From the NCBI RefSeq assembly GCF_014842025.1, contig NZ_JACYUY010000013.1, positions 1-64,000 on the forward strand: a stretch of DNA of 64,000 nt. Reading direction: 5' to 3'. The DNA is from Massilia sp. CFBP 13721 (lineage in GTDB: Bacteria > Pseudomonadota > Gammaproteobacteria > Burkholderiales > Burkholderiaceae_D). Below the pieces are notes generated by a model. That model had not been told where the DNA came from. It saw only the letters and a list, made by a program, of their open reading frames with translations, and did no database searches. The translations under genes were made by a program, and so were the position numbers. Positions 59,899-64,000 of the stretch are shown here, piece by piece; position 1 is the first letter of the stretch; every line of letters starts with the position of its first letter.

Positions 59899-60708
59899 AT
59901 GCACAACACCCTGTTTTTTGCCGCGGCTTTCCTGTACGCGGTCTGCGCCCTGCTGCCGTCGCGCCAGGGCGCCGTCATTTCCGGCGTTACCGCACTGGCC
60001 TGGGCCGTGCACGGCGCCGCCCTGTGGAGCGACGCGTTCGCGCCGGGCGGCCTGCGCATCGGTTTTGCCATCATGCTCTCGGCGGCATTGTGGGTCTCGG
60101 TGGCCGCCTACTGGGTCGAGAACCGCAATTTCGCACTCGATGGCTTGCGCCGCCTGGTCATGCCCTGCGCCTGCGCCGTCGCCTTGCTGCCGATCGTGTT
60201 CCCGGGCGCGGTCATGCCGCTGCAAAACCAGTCGAGCGCCTTTGGCTGGCATGTGGCGGTGGCGGTGCTGGCCTACAGCACGCTGACGATTGCCGCCTTC
60301 CATGCGGTGCTGATGGCGCTGCAGGAAGCGCGCCTGCATGCGCGCGCGGTGCCGGCCGGCGGTGGCTGGTTCGGCGGCGCGCTCGACCAGCTGCCGGCGC
60401 TGCTGACGATGGAAAAGCTGCTGTTTCGCCTGATCTGGATCGGCTTCGTGCTGCTCAGCCTGACCGTGTTGTCGGGCGTGGTGTTCTCGGAACAGCTGTT
60501 CGGCCGTGCGCTGCGCTGGGACCACAAGAATGTCTTCGCGCTGCTGTCCTGGCTGCTATTCGCGGCCTTGCTGGCGGGACGCCAGTGGCGCGGCTGGCGC
60601 GGCAAGACGGCGCTGCGCTTCACGCTGGCGGGATTTGCCACGCTGGCGCTGGCCTATGTCGGCAGCCGCTTTGTGCTCGAAGTCGTGCTGCACCGGGGGA
60701 TCGCATGA
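59899..60708 (+). CDS. Cytochrome c assembly-type membrane protein (CcsA/YpjD)
   Basis: A 269-residue membrane protein with about eight hydrophobic helices, related to CcsA/HemX/YpjD. It has FGWHVAVAVLAYSTLTIAAFHAVLMALQEARL and GVVFSEQLFGRALRWDHKNVFALLSWLLFAALL with conserved His positions. True CcsA carries a WWD haem-handling motif that I do not see, so YpjD-like is the better name. In many betaproteobacteria this gene sits beside ffh. Here the ABC importer lies between them. Its TGA overlaps the next start (ATGA). Confidence 0.85.
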   Translation: MHNTLFFAAAFLYAVCALLPSRQGAVISGVTALAWAVHGAALWSDAFAPGGLRIGFAIMLSAALWVSVAAYWVENRNFALDGLRRLVMPCACAVALLPIVFPGAVMPLQNQSSAFGWHVAVAVLAYSTLTIAAFHAVLMALQEARLHARAVPAGGGWFGGALDQLPALLTMEKLLFRLIWIGFVLLSLTVLSGVVFSEQLFGRALRWDHKNVFALLSWLLFAALLAGRQWRGWRGKTALRFTLAGFATLALAYVGSRFVLEVVLHRGIA

Positions 60709-60962
60709 GCCGCGTCCTGTTCTGGATTTTACTGGCGTTGCTGGTGTATTTCGCGCTGCGCGCCAAGCTGCGCGCCGCCGCCCGCAAGCAAATGCAGCAG
60801 CAGACGCACGTGCCGCCGCGCCAGCAGAATGCGCCGCCGCCGGCCGCCATCGAAAACATGACCAGCTGCGCGCACTGCGGCCTGCACTTCCCGGCCTCGG
60901 AAGCGCTGCACGCCGACGGGCGCGACTACTGCAGCCCGGCCCATCTGCCGCGCCTGCCTTGA
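60705..60962 (+). CDS. PP0621-like small protein
   Basis: An 85-residue protein with a single N-terminal membrane helix (SRVLFWILLALLVYFAL), a basic and Gln/Pro-rich linker, and a C-terminal zinc-ribbon-like segment (MTSCAHCGLHFPASEAL...YCSPAH with CxxC and C...H). It is like the PP0621 family found before pilS in betaproteobacteria. The function is unknown. Both its start and stop overlap the neighbouring genes, indicating tight coupling in the ypjD-PP0621-pilSR operon. Confidence 0.85.
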   Translation: MSRVLFWILLALLVYFALRAKLRAAARKQMQQQTHVPPRQQNAPPPAAIENMTSCAHCGLHFPASEALHADGRDYCSPAHLPRLP

Positions 60963-62677
60963 TGACCGAGCGGCAGGTGCTGTCCACGCAGGCGCGCGCC
61001 ACCTTCTGGCGCTCGCTGCAGGCGCTGACCGTCACCCGCATCGTGATCGCGCTGGTGCTGCTGCTGTACCTCGCCTTCGACGTGCGCGAAGGCGGCGTGC
61101 GCGCCATGCCGTCCTATGCGCCTACCTGCTTCGCCTACCTCGGCGCCGCCGTCGTCTTCAGCGCGCTGACGGTGTTCTGGCGGCGCCGCTTCACGCTCCA
61201 GCTGACCAGCCAGATCGCGCTCGACCTGGCCGTGATCTCGCTGTTGTACCTGGCCGCCGGCGGCGTGCGCAGCGGCCTGGGCATCCTGTACCTGTTCCCG
61301 CTGGCCGGGGCCGCGATCCTGGCGCCGCTGGTGCCGGCCCTGTTCTCGGCCGCGCTGGCGACCCTGTTCGTCCTGGTCGACGCTACCTGGCAGCTGTGGA
61401 CGCGCGACGGCGAGCCGGCCCTGATGCAGGCCGGGATGATCGGCAGCGCCTTCTTTGCCGTGGTCTGGCTGGTGAACCGGCTGGCGGCGCGCCTGATCGA
61501 CCAGGAAGAACTGGCGGCCCAGCGCGGCATCGACTTGCAGGTACAGCAGGCGATCAACGAGATCGTGGTGGCGGACGTGGGCGACGGCGTGCTGGTGGTC
61601 GGCAGCGACGGCCGCATCCACACCGCCAATCCAGCGGCGCGGCGCATGCTCGGCATGGAGACAGTCGCCGGCTTGCAGCTCGACGCCTTGCCGGGACTGG
61701 AACCGGTGGCGCATGCGTTCGCCGGCTGGCTGGGCAGCGATGCCGAGGGGCCGGCGACCCTGGCCGCGGTCGAACCAGTGCCAGGCGCAGCCGGGCCGGA
61801 TACGGCCTATGTCATATTAAAACCCTACCAGGAAGTGGCAGTGGGGGAAACGGGCCTGCGCGCGCGGCGCGACCAGCCGGCGCACATCAAACTGCGCTTT
61901 GCGCGGGTGGCGGCCGCCGGCGGGATACTCGGGCGCAGCGTGATCTTCCTGCAAGACGTCAGCGCCATCGAAAACCAGGCGCAGCAACTGAAGCTGGCTT
62001 CGATGGGACGCCTGACGGCCAGCATCGCGCACGAGGTAAGGAACCCCCTGTCGGCGATCGGCCACGCCACGGCCCTGCTGGCCGAAGACCTGCACGGCAA
62101 GGCCGAGGTGCGGCTGTTGAAGATCATAGGCGACAACGTCGCGCGCGTGAACCGCATGGTGGAAGACATCCTGCAGCTGTCGCGCAAGGCCCAGCCGTAT
62201 GCCGAGCCGGTGCAGCTGGCGCCGTTCCTGCTCGAGTTGAAAGCCGAGTTCTGCGAAACCCAGGGCCTGCCGGACGAGATGGTGTGGCTGGGCGGCGCCG
62301 GTGCGATCGAAGTGCGCTTCGACGCGCTGCACCTGCGCGAAGTGCTGGTCAATTTGCTCGGCAATGCGATCCGCTACGCCAGCCGCCAGCCGTCCAGCAT
62401 CCGCATCTGGCCGGAACTGGACGCCTTCAGCACGCTGGAGCTGCACGTACAGGACGACGGTCCCGGCATCACGGCCGAAGTGCGCGCGCACCTGTTCGAG
62501 CCGTTTTATACCACTTCCAGCAAGGGTACCGGCCTGGGGCTGTACCTGGCGCGCGAGCTGTGCCTGAACAACGGCGCTAAACTCGATTACGAGGCGCGGT
62601 TCGACACGGCAGCGCCGGGTGCGCGCCAGACCAGCGGCCGCTTCGTCATCACCTTCGCCCAGGAGAGCAACGTATGA
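60962..62677 (+). CDS. pilS: PilS-type sensor histidine kinase
   Basis: A 571-residue kinase. Six hydrophobic segments (~15-180) form the PilS-like membrane sensor, followed by a PAS-like domain (~190-345, DVGDGVLVVGSDGRIHTANPAARR). HisKA has the phospho-His in ASIAHEVRNPLSAIGHA, and the HATPase has NLLGNAIRYAS, DDGPGI and GTGLGLYLA. PilS controls the pilin gene through PilR. It starts at ATG 60962, overlapping the previous stop, and ends with an ATGA overlap into pilR. Confidence 0.94.
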   Translation: MTERQVLSTQARATFWRSLQALTVTRIVIALVLLLYLAFDVREGGVRAMPSYAPTCFAYLGAAVVFSALTVFWRRRFTLQLTSQIALDLAVISLLYLAAGGVRSGLGILYLFPLAGAAILAPLVPALFSAALATLFVLVDATWQLWTRDGEPALMQAGMIGSAFFAVVWLVNRLAARLIDQEELAAQRGIDLQVQQAINEIVVADVGDGVLVVGSDGRIHTANPAARRMLGMETVAGLQLDALPGLEPVAHAFAGWLGSDAEGPATLAAVEPVPGAAGPDTAYVILKPYQEVAVGETGLRARRDQPAHIKLRFARVAAAGGILGRSVIFLQDVSAIENQAQQLKLASMGRLTASIAHEVRNPLSAIGHATALLAEDLHGKAEVRLLKIIGDNVARVNRMVEDILQLSRKAQPYAEPVQLAPFLLELKAEFCETQGLPDEMVWLGGAGAIEVRFDALHLREVLVNLLGNAIRYASRQPSSIRIWPELDAFSTLELHVQDDGPGITAEVRAHLFEPFYTTSSKGTGLGLYLARELCLNNGAKLDYEARFDTAAPGARQTSGRFVITFAQESNV

Positions 62678-64000
62678 GTTCCCCCCGCAGTTCACCTCGC
62701 GTATTGGTCGTCGACGACGAAGCCGACCTGCGCGAACTGCTCGAGATCACGCTGCTGAAAATGGGTCTTGACGTCGACTGCGCGGCCACGCTGCGCGAAG
62801 CGCGCCGCTACGTCGCAGACACCAGCTACAACCTGGTGCTGACCGACATGCGCCTGCCCGACGGCCTCGGCCTGGAACTGGTGCGCGAAGTGTCCAGCAC
62901 CAGCAAAACCCCGATCGCCGTCATCACCGCGTACGGCAGCGCCGACAATGCGGTGGTCGCGTTGAAAGCAGGCGCCTTCGATTATGTGTCCAAGCCGGTG
63001 GTGCTCGACGAATTGCGCGTGATGGTGCGGTCGGCATTGAAGCTGTCCGATACCAAGGCGGCCCAGGACGGCACGGCGGGCAGCGGTTCGCGCCTGATCG
63101 GCGATTCGCAGGCGATGCAGGCGCTGCGCGCCCAGATCGGGCGCCTGGCGCGCTCGATGGCGCCGATCGCGATTACCGGCGAGTCCGGCGCCGGCAAGGA
63201 ACTGGCCGCGCGCGAAATCCACGCCCAGAGTTCGCGTGCTGCGAAACCGTTCGTGGCTGTCAACTGCGGCGCGATTCCGGAAAACCTGATGGAGTCGGAA
63301 TTCTTTGGCCACCGCAAGGGCGCGTTCACCGGGGCAGGGGAGGAGCGCGACGGTTTCTTCCAGGCGGCCAATGGCGGCACCCTGATGCTGGACGAGGTGG
63401 CGGACTTGCCGCTGTCGATGCAAGTGAAATTGCTGCGCGCGATCCAGGAGCGGCGCGTGCGCAAGATCGGCGCCACCAACGAGGAGCCGGTCGACGTGCG
63501 CATCATCAGCGCCACGCACAAGGATCTGGCGAAATGCGTCGAGACCGGCGTGTTTCGCCAGGATCTGTTTTATCGCCTGAACGTGATCGAACTGGCGCTG
63601 CCGCCGCTGCGTGAGCGGCTGGACGACTTGCCAGTGCTGACCGGCGCCATCCTGGCGCGTCTGGCGGGGCCGGGCGGCGCCACGCTCGGGCCGGGCGTGC
63701 TGGAGGCGCTGCGCGCGTACTCTTTCCCCGGCAACGTGCGCGAGCTGGAAAACGTACTGGAGCGTGCACTTGCGTTTGCGGACGACGGCGTGATCCAGGT
63801 CGACGATCTGTCGCTGAAAGCGGCGCGCCTGGCGGAGGCGGCGCGGCCCGAGGTGGCGCTGGCGGCGCCGGTCGTGGAGACGCCGCCTCCCGCGCTGCCG
63901 GTTGCAGAGCAGGCCACCGCGCCGGCCGCGGTTGAACCGGCCGGAGTGGGACCGGCTGCGTTGCCGAGCAACCTGCCTGCCTATCTGGAACAGGTCGAGC
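62674..64000 (+). CDS. pilR: PilR-type sigma-54 response regulator, 3' end missing
   Basis: The first 442 residues of an NtrC-family regulator, cut by the window end. The receiver has RVLVVDDEADLREL with the phospho-Asp in LTDMRLPDG and the Lys in YVSKP. The AAA+ domain has Walker A GESGAGKE, the sigma-54 contact loop GAFTGAGEE, Walker B LMLDEVADLP and the arginine-rich end GNVRELENVLERALAF. An Ala/Pro linker follows; the C-terminal Fis helix-turn-helix lies beyond 64000. It activates sigma-54 pilin transcription. Confidence 0.93.
   Translation, partial: MSSPRSSPRVLVVDDEADLRELLEITLLKMGLDVDCAATLREARRYVADTSYNLVLTDMRLPDGLGLELVREVSSTSKTPIAVITAYGSADNAVVALKAGAFDYVSKPVVLDELRVMVRSALKLSDTKAAQDGTAGSGSRLIGDSQAMQALRAQIGRLARSMAPIAITGESGAGKELAAREIHAQSSRAAKPFVAVNCGAIPENLMESEFFGHRKGAFTGAGEERDGFFQAANGGTLMLDEVADLPLSMQVKLLRAIQERRVRKIGATNEEPVDVRIISATHKDLAKCVETGVFRQDLFYRLNVIELALPPLRERLDDLPVLTGAILARLAGPGGATLGPGVLEALRAYSFPGNVRELENVLERALAFADDGVIQVDDLSLKAARLAEAARPEVALAAPVVETPPPALPVAEQATAPAAVEPAGVGPAALPSNLPAYLEQVE

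Overview
The window is chromosomal DNA of a high-GC betaproteobacterium, most likely Oxalobacteraceae of the Massilia/Telluria/Duganella type. This rests on gene content (paa cluster, DUF1841, and pilSR next to ffh and a ypjD-type gene), on codon use, and on about twenty intergenic GTAGGGTGG...CCACGCG repeats. No rRNA, tRNA, CRISPR array, prophage or intact insertion sequence was seen. Both ends cut genes: the 3' end of an unknown gene at the left and pilR at the right.

1-5.4 kb: a DUF1801 gene, then on the minus strand a KaiC-like ATPase overlapping a hybrid histidine kinase, a small unknown gene and an M14 (cytosolic-carboxypeptidase-like) peptidase. 5.5-17.9 kb: the phenylacetate catabolic cluster. 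paaX diverges from paaABCDE-G-H-I-K-Y-Z, followed by a cupin. It covers activation (PaaK), ring epoxidation (PaaABCE with PaaD), isomerisation (PaaG), ring cleavage and aldehyde oxidation (PaaZ), one beta-oxidation dehydrogenase (PaaH) and rescue thioesterases (PaaI, PaaY). paaF and paaJ are absent.

18-32.5 kb: HAD phosphatase and KTSC-like protein, Amj-type lipid II flippase, argH, a secreted NTF2-like protein, an acetyltransferase, an exported cyanophycinase, a 290-bp MITE-like element lying on the stop codon of a secreted alpha/beta hydrolase, a secreted M64 peptidase, a Lys/Ala-rich exported protein, and parC and parE. 32.5-35.9 kb: a two-receiver-like protein behind a near-consensus LexA box, a class I amidotransferase, a higBA toxin-antitoxin pair with a palindromic operator inside its promoter, and a small gene behind a Fur box.

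35.8-46.1 kb: YbdK-type ligase overlapping a CPA2 antiporter, CPBP protease, DUF4166 with saccharopine-dehydrogenase-like protein, a MoxR-acetyltransferase-VWA operon, two small cytochromes c and a SulP transporter. 46.2-64 kb: DUF1841, a secreted retropepsin-like protein, rppH, proS with a lytic transglycosylase, two tandem alkaline phosphatases, a SWIB protein, ffh, a nitrate/sulfonate/taurine-type ABC importer, a CcsA/YpjD-type protein, a PP0621-like protein, and pilS-pilR.

The most striking non-coding features are the covarying repeat family, the MITE with a reconstructable empty site, the LexA box before the degenerate receiver gene, the higBA promoter layout, and a two-stem element beside ffh. 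Functions are assigned from recognisable family motifs. No database search was possible.
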